A stretch of DNA of 64,000 nt from Cardinalis cardinalis (GCA_014549065.1 JACDOX010000038.1:5776547-5840546), one strand, 5' to 3'. Numbered from the stretch's first letter, positions 51,693-63,170 are shown. The notes: generated by a model from the sequence alone, not told the origin. Program-made: numbers and translations.

Positions 51693-52828
51693 ATACACAT
51701 CCATATGCATTTTATACATCCCATGGTGTTAAGGGAATGTATTTTCATAAGGAATCACACTCTTTGTCCTTGTCTTAGCTGCATCCTGAACTAAAATAAA
51801 AATCAATGACCAGCACGAATTTTTAACACTGAAATGATCCCATTCTTCCCCTGATTGACAAGGCACACTTCATAAGGCTTAAAACCAACTTCCTGCAAGC
51901 CAGGCAGGGTGACTTGATAAGAAAGTGGAATTTAAGGCAATTAAATGCAATCTGAGCCATGAGAATACGTTTGCAGACTGCAATTCTACACCAGCTGTTN
52001 TCAATGACATTCCAACCATACAATGAAGATTTTACAAACAGCAGGTATTTAAGGGTTGAATTTTCTGCTGTTGGTTGATAATATGCTGTCTGAGAGACTG
52101 AGTGAATTCAATCTATGAATGAACATATTTACATGAATTAAAATTAATGAACAGAAATCAGCTGCTCTTTGATCAGGATGAATACAGATTGTCAGTGAAA
52201 CACCTGCACAAGCAGAACATCAAAATAGGAAGAGTGAAGGATGAAATCTTGTATCTGACTTGTGACTTTAAAAATTGTGTAAAAAGGATATATAAAAAGT
52301 TTGTATTTCTAACATGAAAGTTTCTAGTTTCTAACAACTATATATCTATTTATGCCTGTTCATAAAGCATATATGTGTGTTCCTGTTTTCATCTCAACTG
52401 TATCATTTTTCAGTGTAACTGTACTAGTTGAGGTAGTAGAGACAAAGACTTAACCTTTTCCAGGAGTTCACTGAAGAATGTAAGTCAACAGGTATTAAAG
52501 GCATCGATGATACACATTTTAGAAGGCCAAGAGTGAATGATGGTGCTGGCGAGTCCTTTTCTTTCCTACTCAGTTTGTGTTTTCATGAATTTTCTCTGGT
52601 GAAAATTCCTGGGATTTAATTTCTTTCTGGTAGAAAAGACATTAATAAGGTGAACAAAACCCAGAGAAAACTCCTGTCTTTTATATCTACAATACCTTTT
52701 TTATGCCTGTGCTTTATGGCTTTTATGTAGGCATTATGTTGATTGTGGGCAGTAATAAAAGTATCTCTGGGAAGGAGAAACATTTGGGTTTTAAACAAGA
52801 TGAAAATGAGATGTGTTGCCTTGTGCTA

Positions 52829-53254
52829 TGTAGTATTTTCAGGGACCCCCGACGAGGGAAGGAATGATAAATCTGACTCCATGTTCTTAGAAGGCTAATT
52901 TATTATTTAATGATCTATATTATATTAAAGACCACTAAGCTAAGCTATACCAAACTATACTAAAGAATACAGAAAGGATACAGGCAGAAGGCTAAANAGA
53001 TACTAATGAAAACTCGTGACTCCTTCCAGAGTCCTGACACAGCTTGGCACTGATCGGTCATTAAGTAAAAACAATTCACATGAAACCAATGAAACAACCA
53101 CCTGTTGGTAAACAATGTCCAAACACATTCCATAGCAGCAAAACACAGGAGAAGCCAATTAGATAATTATTGTTTTCATTTTCCTCTGAGGCTTCTCAGC
53201 TTCCCAGGAGAAAATCCTGGGCAAGGAGATTTTTCAGTAAATATGATGGTGACA
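52829..53254 (-). mobile_element. Solo LTR of an endogenous retrovirus (songbird type)
   Basis: I recognise this roughly 426-bp block as a long terminal repeat common in passerine genomes. On the minus strand it starts TGTCACC and ends CTACA, giving the TG...CA termini of LTRs, and has a polyadenylation signal AATAAA (complement of 52899-52904) near its 3' end, where the R/U5 region should be. The central part reads 'acagcttggcactgatcgg' on the + strand. No gag, pol or env frame adjoins it, so it is a solo LTR left by recombination. It lies antisense to NUAK1 in intron 4, 874 bases before exon 5. Flanking target duplications are not clean ('gtgcta' against 'gtgtag'). Exact ends are uncertain by a few bases. 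Confidence 0.75.
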
Positions 53255-53503
53255 GTGTAGAGAAACAAAGAAAATGCAGAGGTTGTGGGAGTATTTAGTG
53301 TTGCTGTCCTCAGCCTTTGTTTTGTAAGAACAAAAACAGAGAATTGAAGTAAACAAAATATTTGGACCTGATCCTGCACTTTTCTGGACCGTTTCTGGAA
53401 TATATGGCAATATTCCCAACAGTCCCAAGGGAAGTTTTGTTTGTGTTAGGCAAGCCGGATTTAGGCCCATTGTTGCCAGTTAGGAACCAGACTTGTGTTT
53501 ATT

Positions 53504-53531
53504 ATCTCATGATAGACATCTCATGATAGAC
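53504..53531. repeat. 14-bp tandem duplication
   Basis: The unit atctcatgatagac occurs twice in direct succession and a partial third copy ('atctcgtgg') follows. It lies about 250 bases after the LTR. Confidence 0.85.
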
Positions 53532-54128
53532 ATCTCGTGGGCTTAACAGCTCAGATTCCTCCGCCCCATGTCCCTGAATCTGGAGGAGTGAGTGACTGCC
53601 TTGCTTTGCCCCTTGTTCAGGCATAGCTACATTCCAGATGATTTAAAAAAACACTTTCTTCAGTAATGCTCTAGCTTCCTGCAACACTCCTGCTTCCCTC
53701 CTCCTGTCAAATTTAAAGGTCATGGCTTTTGGCTTGCATGTGTGTGATAAGAAGGGTGGTACTTTCTGCTTGCTTTCCTCTTGTATTAATGACTATGCAA
53801 GATGAAGAGCAGTCAATGGACAGCAGGCTGCCCAGTATGAGATTGTCTTTGCAGGCATACGCAATTCATCCAGGATAAAATTACCAGCTGATGGTTGTGC
53901 AGTTGGTGGTCTCTCTGTGAATGGACCCAAAGCATCCTTGTTCCTAATCAGGAGGCCTTAACCTGGGGACCCTTCTTCTCTGAGGGATCTTTAGAGAGAA
54001 AAGTAAAATACACATCGAGTTTTCCCTATGGCAGAGACAAATACAGCTAAGTCTTTCCTGATAAAGGATTTTTTGTTACTTTAAGAAATCATTAATATTA
54101 CAAATGCCTTATGCAATTCTATTTACAG

Positions 54129-54248
54129 ATTGCTGATTTTGGACTCTCCAACCTTTATCATAAAGACAAGTTTCTGCAGACCTTTTGTGGAAGTCCACTC
54201 TATGCTTCCCCTGAAATAGTTAATGGACGGCCTTACAGAGGCCCAGAG
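54129..54248 (+). CDS. NUAK1: NUAK1 exon 5: DFG motif and LKB1-target T-loop
   Basis: This 120-base exon gives exactly 40 codons, phase 0 on both sides (residues 194-233). IADFGLSNLYHKDK carries the magnesium-binding DFG (Asp196). KFLQTFCGSPLYASPE is the activation segment, with Thr211 the residue phosphorylated by LKB1 in NUAK1 and SPE in place of the usual APE. The exon ends in NGRPYRGPE. The acceptor is tttacag and the donor gtaaga. Thr211 lands on the human residue number only if exon 1 has 80 codons, which supports an unchanged length for the missing exon. As with exon 4, skipping would be in frame and would delete the regulatory core. Confidence 0.97.
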
Positions 54249-54551
54249 GTAAGAAGGGTCAGTTTTTCTGTGGTGGTGTGGGGATGTCTTTGATGATAAT
54301 GTTCTTGAGAGGGAGTCTTAATGCAAACGTTACTGTACATGTGAGTTCACTTGGCTTTGTCCCGTATTTGAAGTTCTTAAGCTGCTTCACTTTTGTTTAC
54401 ATTGCCTATGGGTGGTTAGTGAGATGTTAGATACCATTTTGCCCAGCAGTAGGTGCAGCTGGACATGATGCTGCTCTTGTGGTGCTAATGGCATTGAGAA
54501 GGGCAGGGATCAATTTTCCTGGGCTTCACACGTGTTGTGTCTGTATTTCAG
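54249..54551 (+). other. NUAK1: NUAK1 intron 5
   Basis: A short 303-base intron with GT at 54249 and AG at 54550-54551 after 'tgtatttc'. It contains no features beyond its splice sites. Confidence 0.95.
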
Positions 54552-54684
54552 GTTGACAGCTGGGCCCTTGGTGTATTGCTTTACACTCTGGTTTATGGAA
54601 CGATGCCCTTTGATGGCTTTGATCACAAAAATCTCATCAGGCAGATCAGCAGTGGAGAATATCGTGAGCCAACACAGACCTCAG
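54552..54684 (+). CDS. NUAK1: NUAK1 exon 6: F helix and C-lobe
   Basis: A 133-base exon entering in phase 0 and leaving in phase 1. It starts VDSWALGVLLYTLVYGTMPF, the F helix whose aspartate orders the catalytic loop, and continues DGFDHKNLIRQISSGEYREP to TQTS. Human has, as I recall, TQPS at this point. The acceptor is tttcag and the donor gtatga. The final G joins AT of exon 7 to make the aspartate of DARGLIRW. Confidence 0.97.
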
Positions 54685-55761
54685 GTATGAAAAAGGAGGG
54701 AGAGCCATGTACTGAGCTGACAGCAGTTCAGAATGGAGCATTTTGTTTGGTGCCTTCCAACATGTTACAGTGTCATTTTAGAATGATGTACACCCAAAAA
54801 AAAATCTCATTCTCCTACTGAGTTCATCTGCTATAAATTCCCATCTGGGTGCAACACTTTCCAAAAGCCCTTTTGAAATATAAGTTTTGTAGCAGATAGA
54901 TGTTGTTGCCTTGGGGAGCTGTAATGGGCTCTTTTAAGTAGATCTGTGGCAGTGGAAGGTCTGTTAGCTATTGCAAGTGGAATTGTTCAGACAAGCTGTA
55001 AACTTGTACAACATACTGGTACAGATCAGTCCTCTCACCACACTGTGGGCTNCCACAAGCAGTGAGAAGGTGAATGGCCAGAGCAACACAGTCTCTTATT
55101 AAAGAAGGCAGGCCAGAATCTGAATGAATGCTCCTGTGTTCACATCGGCTTCAAGGATAGCCCATTAAGCAGTCATCTGACAGAAGAGTAGCAGCTAAGT
55201 CTGGCTCATGGATTATAATGATTCCTTCCAGCCTTAAATATCTATCCAAATATTACATTTAAATGAATATTTATCTTGTTTTGGTTGTTTGCCATTCCTT
55301 TCAATTTTNTGTCTTCTCGCTCTTTATATGGAAATAAACCTTTACAATACACAGAAGACTACATTGTTTATAGAAAAAGTAAATACAGAAGCAATAATGT
55401 GTAGATAATTTAAAATACCGCAATTTTGTTTTATTTTCCTCTAAGCTTTGTCATTAGAGTCAATAGGTTGGTGACTTCCTTCAGGAATATGGAACTATTA
55501 ACTGTCTAATACAGTATAAACATTAATTTATTGGATAGCCCAGAGTACATTTTCCAGAGTGAATCATATTCTTCTGATAAAATAGTGCTCAGAGGCATTT
55601 TCCATCATTGACTGACAGTCAAAGCCTTGTTCCTTTTCACTTTCTCTGTAGTATGGAGCATTATTTTTGCTCATTTGATTGTCTTCACACTTTTAATTTA
55701 AACTGACAAACCTAAGAATGCCCATGTTCTAAAAATGTTACATGCCATTCTTCATCCATAG
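54685..55761 (+). other. NUAK1: NUAK1 intron 6
   Basis: A 1.08 kb intron from gtatga to an AG at 55760-55761. It contains a possible degraded CR1 tail at about 55195-55260 and is otherwise plain AT-rich sequence. Confidence 0.92.
55195..55260 (+). repeat. Possible CR1 LINE 3' tail remnant
   Basis: The string 'atgattccttccagcctta' resembles the GATC...GGTCCCTTCCAACC block just before the end of avian CR1 elements. No clean octamer repeats follow, so the element would be old and truncated. Confidence 0.35.
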
Positions 55762-56915
55762 ATGCTCGTGGTCTTATCAGGTGGATGCTGATGGTGAACC
55801 CTGAACGCCGAGCAACCATTGAAGATATTGCCAACCACTGGTGGGTTAACTGGGGCTACAAGAGCAGTGTCTGTGACTGTGATGCCATGAGGGACTCTGA
55901 GTCCCCACTGCTGGCAAGGTTCATTGATTGGCATCACCGTTCTACTGGCCTCCAACCAGAGACTGATACCAAAATCAAGTGCCTTTCTAAGCCCAAAGGT
56001 CCTGAAGTCACACTAGAGAGACAAAGGTCTCTGAAAAAATCAAAAAAGGAAAATGACATTTCACAGTCCATCCAGGAAGGAGGAGCTGAAAATGCAACCA
56101 AACCAACCTCCAAGAGACCCAAAGGCATCCTGAAGAAAAGGAGCAACAGTGAACATCGCTCTCACAGTGCAGGTTTCATTGAAGGAGTTGTCAGCCCAGT
56201 GTTACCCTCTGCTTTTAAGATGGAGCAAGAGTTGTGTAGGACTGGTGTGGCCATTAAAAGTGTTGTAGAGGGAGAGGTAGCTGGCAAACATGGCACTAAG
56301 CAGTCTTCACTAATGCCAAAAAAAGGAATCTTAAAGAAGACTCAGCAGAGGGAGTCTGGCTATTACTCCTCTCCAGAAAGAAGTGAATCTTCTGAACTCT
56401 TGGACAATAATGATGAGACAGTAAACAGTGACACTTCTCCAGGGGTCACAGAGCCATCCAGAAATGGGTCTTACAGCCATTCCTGCAGGCGTAAGGGTAT
56501 CTTGAAACATAACAGCAAGTATTCTACCAACAGTATTGAACCTGCTTTGCTTAGCCCTGACACACCAACACTGGAGGCCATGGAAGAAATGGTCTTGCCT
56601 GGGGACGCATTACCTCGAAGTTACAGTCGCCCTTCCAGTGTAATTAGTGATGACAGTATTTTGTCCAGTGACTCATTTGATTTGCTGGATTTGCAAGAGA
56701 ACAGGCCAAACAGGCAGAGAATACGGAGCTGTGTCTCTGCTGAAAATTTCCTCCAGATCCAAGACTTTGAAGGACTTCAGAACCACCCACGGCCACAGTA
56801 TCTAAAGCGTTACCGCAACCGTCTGGGGGACAGCAGTTTTTCTCTTCTCACAGACATGGATGATGTGACTCAGGTCTACAAGAAAGCCCTAGAGATCTGC
56901 AACAAGCTCAACTAG
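55762..56915 (+). CDS. NUAK1: NUAK1 exon 7: end of kinase domain and regulatory tail, stop
   Basis: The large terminal exon encodes residues 278-661 and the TAG at 56913-56915. DARGLIRWMLMVNPERRATI and IEDIANHWWVNWGY finish the kinase domain near residue 306. The rest is the NUAK1-specific tail. It has three GILK motifs at about 399-402, 466-469 and 523-526, which in NUAK1 bind PP1-beta and so recruit the MYPT1 myosin phosphatase. RQRIRS at 595-600 places the Akt target Ser600, and RSYSRPSSVISDDS and the SSDSFDLLDL block are serine-rich. The C-terminus ends VYKKALEICNKLN. The three GILK motifs and this terminus mark NUAK1 rather than NUAK2. The mid-tail (about 320-570) differs most from human, while the last 70 residues are nearly identical. 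The methionine at 55785 is internal, not a start. Confidence 0.97.
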
Positions 56916-58797
56916 CAGAGGGAAGATGGAAAAGGGAGGGAAGGGAGTTATTTGTTTACCTTTATGATGGAGTAAGCGAGGTCACTGATCTACTGACAAT
57001 GGTAGGTTTTGATTCAAAGGAGCTGCTTAGCTGAACTCCAAGTAAAGTTACCCCAAAACCATCTCATACTTCTCTAATTCTGTGTCCTCAAAATATTACC
57101 TATCTGATCAGAGAAAAACCTTTGGTCTTTGTATCTGTGATGAAAGCACATCAGGAGCTAGCAGACAAAAGCATCAAGACTTGATGGCTCAAATTCAGAT
57201 CTAGACAGAATTAAAACTGGAAGTGAGGAACACACGTTTTGAGAGGTTTGTAATTAATATTAGATAAGCTTTTTGAAGAGATGAGCTGAATTCTTTAAGT
57301 CAGATTTGGATGCCTTTTAGAACAAGAGGCTTTATTTCCTTCTGAAGTTATTTGTCTGGGTACAGTGATTGGTCAGTGGCAATCTTTCGCTTGCATTATG
57401 CAGGACACCAGGTGAAGTGGTCATCATGGTCCCTTCCAGCAGAGTGACTTGAGAGGTTCTGAACATGTTCTAAGATAATTTGAGAGACTTGCCCAAGAAA
57501 AACCTCATGCGGTATTTGTGGACAAGCAATGGAGCAGGCATTCCTATCTAGACCTTCCACAGTGACCAGACCCATTGCTCTTCAGTGGGTAGAAAGTTCT
57601 AAAATTGTTTCCAACTACCAGCAAAAACAGAGCCACAGAAATGATAGTGGCAACTGGAAGGATTGGATGTTATCAGCAGCTAAATGACCTTCTAAGGCAT
57701 TTCAATCCATATGTTCATTCTGTGAGTCTTTCAAAATGGCCAGCCAGATGAATGCCCCGAAAAAGATGGATCTGACAAAGGATCCCAAGGGTTAACTGAC
57801 CCTCCAGTCTAGACTTCAGTCACTATCAGCAAATTGTGCCACCTTGCTGCTAGCTTGTAGTATTTGGGAGTGACAGTAGTTTGCAACCAGAATGTTACGT
57901 AACGAAAAGGTTGTAGAATGTAGGAAATGGATAGAGGTCAGAAAGTTAATGGGAAGATGCCTTTCTGCAAATGAAAATGTGTCTAGGTTGGTGTTAACGG
58001 AGCAGAAAGAATTGAATGATGAAATGATAACGGTAGATTTAATAACAGTTAATAACAGAGTTAGTATAAGGTTATGGGCCTGCCTCTATCTAGTGTAGCT
58101 GGTACTGAGTGTGCAATGATATCAGTTTGAAAAAAAAAAGATATGCATTTGTGTTCTCAGACATATCCAGCTGTCCAGACCGTAGGCTTCAACTCCCATA
58201 AAGGTACCACGTGGGTCTACTGGATTACCTGAATGTAACCCTGTGTCTGAAAGGCACTGTGTGTTTAACAGGCCTGAGCAAACTGGAATCTTCAGGCCCA
58301 TTTCAGTCTCATTTCCATGAGCACATAGCCCCTGGCTTTCTTGGAGGTGCACTNGTGTGATTAAATCACAGGTTTCAGCTGATGATGTCAAATGATCCAC
58401 AGCTGCAAAACTTGTATCCACACTTATACCCAGAGCAGGGGGGCATGGGACAAGTTCTGATCTCACTCCTGCCCTGTAACTGGAACTGAAAGCAGAGTTT
58501 GACCCACTGTGTCCCAAATTGTAGAGATGGTGCAGAAACCGAATAGAGTTCCTCTGGGGACTCCTTGGGAATTGAGGATAAGTCCATATATCGATGGCAT
58601 CTGGGACCGGGAGCTATTTCACTTGCAGATTCCTCTTATTCAGTGTGTTATGGTACTTAAGTCTGCTGGTTCCTCCTAAAAATCAAGTGGGCTACCTAGC
58701 ATAAAGATGAACCAGCTTGAGTTTCCTAAATCAGTTAATCTGTGGAGAACCTTTACCTTTTACTTATCCACTTACACTGGACCAAATTTGACTCTGA

Positions 58798-58803
58798 AAT
58801 AAA
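58798..58803 (+). terminator. NUAK1: Possible proximal polyadenylation signal
   Basis: A canonical AATAAA inside the 3' UTR, followed within 10 bases by a short GT-containing stretch. It could give a 3' UTR about 1 kb shorter, or be unused. Confidence 0.35.
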
Positions 58804-59400
58804 TGNTGTCAATACCGTGAAATCTCAGAGAGATGTACTCTCGGGTGGTCAAGTGAAATCTGGCCCACTGTCATTTGCTCAGGAAGGGCAACTGCAGGTC
58901 ACAGATGTGTACCTCTCTGTATGATATTTAGACATCTCATCTTCTCTCACAAGCCCTGCATGTGCTCTTTTACCCCATCCCAAACCAGCACCATTTTGCA
59001 GTGTGTTGATTTAACAGGTTTGCTGTGGTGCATTTTAAAACAACTCAACATAGCCTCCATGGCCTTTCTGAAAAAAGGGTGGATGTGCCTTGCAGCCACG
59101 GCTTTTAACTCATGCCCTGGGGTGTAAGGTCTGCATACTGAGCTGGTGTGAGTCAGTGCTGTCTCATGCAGTGCTGTCCAGTGCATCACGCCTTCTGTGC
59201 ACATCTGGCATTAAACTTTGGGTGGAGTTATAGGGATTTCAGGACGAAGGGAAGGGAGCTCAGCTGGCTGTGGTAGGGAAGTGAGGAGCACCCTGAAAGC
59301 TCTTATCTCTGAGGCTTTTGCCCAGGCCTGCTTCCTTGTGTACAAATGTGAATGAGTGAGTGACTGCTTGCTGCCAAACTGGAAATGTTACGTAGGGATT

Positions 59401-59441
59401 TACTGGCATGTTACTGGCATGTTACATGTTTACTGGCATGT
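59401..59441. repeat. Three copies of an 11-mer in the 3' UTR
   Basis: The unit tactggcatgt occurs at 59401-59411, 59412-59422 and 59431-59441, the first two abutting. Between copies two and three stands a fragment 'tacatgt'. It is a small local expansion in the transcript. Confidence 0.85.
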
Positions 59442-59798
59442 TATCATTCCTAGAAGAGAAGAAAAAAACTTGACTGCACATTGCTACTATTAGTGTTGTG
59501 ATTCTTATTTAATTTTTTTTTGTATTACAAAGTCAACTTTTTTATTTGAATTTGTCTTTTTTTTTAATTTATTGGTCTGAAAGCCATTTCAAAGTTATAA
59601 TAATATATTTGGTGTAATTTAATTGGTGCAACATTATTTTACAGCTCCGGCCAAAATTGTTTGGTGTTATTTTTTGGGGTTTTTTTGGTTTTTTTCTCCC
59701 AATCCTTGGTTGGTTTGAGCTCTACGAGGCACACAGGGAAAAACGCTGGATAATCACCCGAAGTGTTTGTATTTTTAATCTGATACTGTTTTTTATTA

Positions 59799-59804
59799 AA
59801 TAAA
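59799..59804 (+). terminator. NUAK1: Main NUAK1 polyadenylation signal
   Basis: A canonical AATAAA lies at the end of a U-rich 3' UTR. A pyrimidine/GT-rich element (about 59826-59856, 'gtctctctgtctccc') follows 20-50 bases downstream, the expected place for the cleavage-stimulating element. Confidence 0.75.
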
Positions 59805-60516
59805 ATGAAATTACTGTAACTGTGAACTGTCTCTCTGTCTCCCTTTTCTTTTTCACTGTACATCAGCATGAGCCAATGCCAAATGGTAATGAACTTGTCA
59901 TGCAGAAATACAGCAGCATCTCAGCACTTTGTACCAAGTTGTTTATGCAAACCTCCTTGGCTCATTTGTGCATTTGAATATAATGTGGGTGGCCACAGAG
60001 ACTCCCTTTCTCTGAAGTATTTGGCGCTGCAAAGGACACAGAGCTTTCAGCTCTAGAAAAGTTTGGTGGTGAACAACTGGCTGGGGGTTTTCTGTTGAAA
60101 ATAAATGAGGTTTGTGGGCCAGGTGTGCTGTAGGTGAGACAGAGCTGGCTGAGCAGACAGAGCACAACTCATTTGTAGCTCAGAGACAGATGGTCATGGT
60201 CCTTTCTCCTCCCCGTCTGGGAAGGGACAGTTTATTGACAATGTTTTTGTTGATAAAATTTAGGGGGTTTGAGCAGTAATTTGATAAAAAAAGACTGATG
60301 GCCATTCACTGCTGTCGAGTGTGTGTTGAATTTGGTCAGATGGCTTTGAACAGACGGAATAATCAGCTAGTGAGAGGGAAAAAAGGGGAGTCAGTTTTCA
60401 TTTTTTGGAATCTCCGCGATCACCAGAAGGCTTTAGATTGTTTTTCTTGGAAAACAAGTGGACATCATAAGCAAAGCTGGGTGTTAGGTATACTGTGTGT
60501 GCTGGGGACTTGTTAA

Positions 60517-60522
60517 AATAAA
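60517..60522 (+). terminator. Possible distal polyadenylation signal
   Basis: An AATAAA hexamer followed by 'ttggcaatgtctttgtattg', a GT-rich stretch at the right spacing. Use as a distal NUAK1 site is conceivable but unsupported otherwise. Confidence 0.25.
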
Positions 60523-61204
60523 GGAAATGGTTGGCAATGTCTTTGTATTGGCTCTGAGCAAGACACCATTAAGCTTCACCCTTGATGCAGCCAGCCAAGA
60601 TACCTGTGGTGTATATTCTTCTTTTTTTTAATCATACACAGTTTGGATTAGGATCCAAGGTATGGATATTATGAAAAAAGAAAAAGGCTTTAATTGTTCT
60701 AATTTATTTTATCTCTCTTGAGCTTTTTAAAACAAGAAGCCATGGCTGTAGCTGCTAGATTACAACCACTTAAAACGCGGTGGGAATAAAGGGAAGAAGC
60801 CAATGATACAGAAGAGTAGGCAGACGTTAATACATTACAAAAGGAATGATTATCTGCTGTGTCCTAATTGAGTCAGGAATTATGAGGTGTATAGTCAAAG
60901 TCAGCACGCCTGTTCTTGCACCTGAGCTGATTAAGGTCTAATTTTGCTGGTGGTGGAAAATATACTGCAAGTCTCTTCTGTTACAGCAATTATGAAACAA
61001 CTTCTTTTTTCTTTTTAACACACTAGTTAAAAAGGGAAGCTGAGGGCAAATTATTTGTTTAAATTTAAAAATAAAGACTTTTAGAAAGTTCTGGATGGCT
61101 GGGCATGATGCATATTTGTGGCAAGCTCTGAGGAGTAATTATGTACATATTTGTACAGCTCTGAGTGCACAGCTCTAGGGTAGGGTGGGAGCTCAGAGTT
61201 TTAA

Positions 61205-61295
61205 TTTTCCTGTTTCTAAAAGAAGATAAGTGCAGAGCAATATGCCTTAGCTGAAGTTACATAGTAAATCTGTAGACAGACCTGGTCTCCCTTTA
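61205..61295 (+). repeat. Ancient MIR/CORE-SINE-like fragment
   Basis: The order 'aagaagataagtgcagagca', then 'gctgaagttacatagtaaat', then 'ctgtagacagacctggtctc' matches the block of MIR-type SINEs in which an aligned gaggcacagag, a caaggtcacacag and a gcagacctggg follow each other. It is diverged but ordered, and recalled rather than searched. Confidence 0.5.
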
Positions 61296-63142
61296 TGTTT
61301 ACTGCATAGGCATTCCGGTGGTTCTCAGAAATTGTTGAGTTTTTATGGTTTGGGCAAGGCAGGAGCAAGGAAGCAAGAGAGGAGCATTTTTAGTTACTGC
61401 AGACAAATGAATTTGCAGATGAATTTGTTATTGACTCAATAAGCATGTACAGTAAAATTTTGCAACAGCAGAGCCTCAGTTATAGCTACAGGGTAAGTTG
61501 TAACCAGCCTAATGAAGGGAGATGTCTGATACTTATGTAAATTTGGTATATATAAGAAGCTTATCAGTTTGATTCGACATTTATCTCTGTGATTCACAAC
61601 TCATTTTAATGAGCTGCTTCTGGAGACAAATCTGCAGGAATGCTTTTGTGGAAACAGAGTTATAGAAACTCTGATTTTTGCTAGCATCAGCCCAAGGTCT
61701 CTGGTACCTGCTCTAGGGTTACTCATTTCGGNGTTTCAACTGGAAGTTTTACCACAGCAGAGAACAAGCTGGGTTTCCACTGCCATTATTGGTATTTAGA
61801 ATTCAACTGGAGCCTTTTTTTATTGTCTGGTGGAACTGTTTTTTCCTCCAAGACATCTTTCTCATAAAAGACTGAGTAATTTGGCTGGAGAAGCAACTTT
61901 TTTGGATAGATGATCTGAGCATTTTTGTTTCTGGCTATCTCTCTCTATTCCTTACTCTCTGCCCTATATTTCCTGGAATTTTATCAGTGAATTTTATCAG
62001 AAAACCCTTTGATTTGTGTGTCATCTGGCCATACAGAGCCCTGAATTTTTAAGGAAATTATATTTATTTGCACTAATGCTTAATTGTTCCTTGGAAAAGC
62101 ATTTTACAAGACAATTCTAAAAGTCTCTAGAAGACTCCTCATATCAGCTCAAGTTCACTCTGAGTTTTGCACCAGGCTCAGGGCCACAAAGGAATTAGGT
62201 AGGTGACTGCTATCAAAATAAGGAAATCAGCTGTGGGTGCTGGCTATAGGTGCACTTCTGGGTCAGTGTATCACCTGACTTCTTCATTCAGCAAAGCATC
62301 TTGACTGCTAGTGTGAACTCAGGTTTTTTTGACACTGAGCACCTCTGAAAATCAATGCTCAATCTGTCACACAATAAGCACCCTGCGCTGAAGCCTTTAC
62401 TGTCAGAGACCATGTGGGAATGTTGGCATTGACCCACCTTGACATTTTCTTTTTTGCCTTTTCCCCTTTCACTTTATCCTATTTACTTAACACAAATAAA
62501 GCGTGTCTCTCTCTCACATAGTCCAAATCCTGCTTGCTGTCCTGTTTAGCTTTGCTCCATAGGCTGTATAAATCTCCTGTCAGGACAATGGGTTGAACTT
62601 TGTTCCCAAAGTCTTTCTGCAGCTCTAACCCTGGCTGTGGCATCGTTTGGTCTCGGAGGCCATTGAGATCCATCTCTGCAGTGGTAACTCCAGCACTGGT
62701 CCTTTGCAGCAGGCAGCTTTTCTTCCAGGATGCAGAAACTGTGGATGGAATCCTGAGCTAAGAGCAGGGAGCTCTCTGAAACAGGCACCAAGCTGCAGGT
62801 CAATTACAAAGCTGGGCTGCCAGGACAAATGGGTTAGACTGACCCAATATAAATCCCTGGAAGTTACTGGTGAGATTATACCTTTCCCAGCAGGAATCCA
62901 CTAAGAAAACTGTTCTCCTTTCATGGGCTGCGGAGATGCTAATGCATTTAGAAATACGAGAAAAAAATAACTGTAGAAGGACTGCCTGAAAAGCTGTGGA
63001 GGAGGGAGAATATTTCTTGTGTCTCTGCAGTACATATAGTTTATTAAGAAACCCTTCCAAATTTCAACCTCAGAGATAACAGGACAAGACATACTTTAAA
63101 TAGAACCTAAGAGAAAACAAATTCATAACAGATGTTAGGAAA

Positions 63143-63170
63143 TATGTAAATATATATTTTTATTTACATA
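63143..63170. repeat. Perfect 10-bp inverted repeat, AT-rich
   Basis: TATGTAAATA at 63143-63152 pairs exactly with TATTTACATA at 63161-63170 around an 8-base loop. It is AT-only apart from one G or C per arm, so it may be a chance product of composition. Confidence 0.7.

Larger units (their letters stand above)
47839..54128 (+). other. NUAK1: NUAK1 intron 4
   Basis: A 6.3 kb intron with donor gtaaga and acceptor tttacag. It holds a TG/TA microsatellite (51644-51692), an antisense solo LTR (52829-53254) and a 14-bp tandem repeat (53504-53531). The 161-codon frame at 51122-51607 has no domain and lies in AT-rich intronic DNA. Nothing else is supported. Confidence 0.85.
56916..59820 (+). other. 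NUAK1: NUAK1 3' UTR
   Basis: About 2.9 kb follow the stop without any convincing frame, ending just after the AATAAA at 59799-59804. A long 3' UTR is normal for NUAK1. Visible features are an internal AATAAA at 58798-58803, three copies of an 11-mer at 59401-59441, and a U-rich terminal 300 bases with A/U-rich stretches that could bind RNA-stability factors. The heptamer AACTGGA occurs at least twice (about 57213 and 57652); it matches the seed of miR-145, but such matches are common by chance. The exact 3' end is inferred from the signal, not observed. Confidence 0.75.

Noticed and set aside
55785..55787. Methionine as a possible independent start of a tail-only protein
   Set aside because: It lies inside the kinase domain (residue 286) and the upstream exon joins in frame. 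No promoter is visible in intron 6.
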